From JACKGW01 sp964586025 (lineage in GTDB: Bacteria; Planctomycetota; PLA2; JAEUHO01): DNA of 22,260 bases. Location: NCBI GenBank assembly GCA_964586025.1, contig CAZPGF010000042.1:1-22260 (forward strand), read 5' to 3'. The notes under the pieces are model-generated. The model was not told where the DNA came from. It did no database searches and saw only the letters and a program-made list of their open reading frames with translations. Made by a program: the position numbers and the translations under genes. This document shows, in pieces, positions 21,937 through 22,260 of the stretch (within the stretch, counting starts at the first letter, position 1; every line of letters starts with the position of its first letter).

Positions 21937-22260
21937 TTGATCTCCCCTTCTCGAAGTTGAACGCCATCCGGTGGCCCAGCCAAGTCCGGGCCATCCGGCT
22001 ACCGATTGGGAGGCTATGCGGCCGGGTCAACGAGGGCAAGGGCTTGTTGTCATTAGCATGGTCGACTTTCGCAAATGGGTTCCCTTCGCCTATGAGGCTT
22101 GGGGCTTCTGCATCGCTAGGCGGCGCGTACTTCGTGCGAGGGAGCAGATTCGTGAATTGACCTCGAGGGCAAAGTCACTGCTCTGAAGTGCAGCAATCGA
22201 CTGATCCTGGATATCCCATGAGCACCTAGGTCAAAAACGAAGTAAGGCGCACGGTTTGCA
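21937..22260. promoter_or_regulatory. Upstream region of cassette 2; no confident gene
   Basis: The 324 bp should contain the leftward promoter of cassette 2. A minus-strand TTGACC (22029-22024) is a possible -35 box, but no good -10 box sits at the right distance. On the plus strand a 42-codon frame (22060-22188, starting MVDFRKWVPFAYEAW) has a plausible composition but no clear ribosome binding site. The last 60 bases fall to about 50 % G+C. Confidence 0.35.

Noticed and set aside
22060..22188. 42-codon plus-strand frame with plausible composition
   Set aside because: No clear ribosome binding site and too short to judge. Kept only as a note in the intergenic entry.

Overview
The window is a high-GC bacterial chromosome segment: sampled lines on the left run at about 70-77 % G+C, those right of 19 kb at about 58 %. 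The mix of genes suggests a high-GC member of the Planctomycetota: an OprP-like porin, a secreted DUF255 protein, a DUF1573-like protein, carboxypeptidase-regulatory/CnaB-like surface proteins and a MauE/DoxX-type redox membrane protein. This is inferred from protein families only; Myxococcota or a related deep phylum cannot be excluded.

Left part (1-10.7 kb). A truncated porin gene leaves the window leftwards. Divergent from it is a two-gene unit: a tandem-domain SagB/McbC-type flavin dehydrogenase and a start/stop-overlapping gene of unknown function. Convergent to that is a six-gene leftward run, in transcription order: repeat lipoprotein, secreted DUF255 thioredoxin-like protein with a DsbD-alpha-like tail, OsmC peroxidase, QueF, GAF-PP2C (RsbU-type) phosphatase, and an exported transglutaminase-like protein. 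Two of its junctions are 3-nt ATGA/GTGA overlaps. Upstream of the run is a tRNA-Leu with the unusual anticodon AAG and a good promoter.

Middle part (10.8-14.3 kb). A membrane-anchored 719-aa protein of unknown function and a class I aminotransferase are transcribed divergently from a 111-bp region.

Right part (14.3-22.3 kb). Two leftward cassettes lie in tandem, and this is the most novel part of the window. Cassette 1 encodes a small secreted 12-cysteine protein, a secreted C-terminally anchored protein, a DUF1573-like protein and a long membrane-anchored protein of repeated beta-sandwich domains; adjacent genes abut or overlap. Cassette 2 encodes another small secreted 12-cysteine protein, a five-helix MauE-like membrane protein with a CGCHG motif, and a second beta-sandwich-repeat protein. 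In cassette 2 the last two are split by a one-base frame change at a run of eight C, and the downstream part has no start codon of its own. The shared plan suggests cysteine-rich secreted proteins made with dedicated envelope partners, one of them probably redox-active.

The cassettes are separated by a second partial copy of the aminotransferase 3' end (one mismatch in 134 comparable bases). That copy is interrupted by 100 N, so the junction is either a genuine direct duplication or an assembly artefact. No integrase, transposase, CRISPR array or rRNA is visible.
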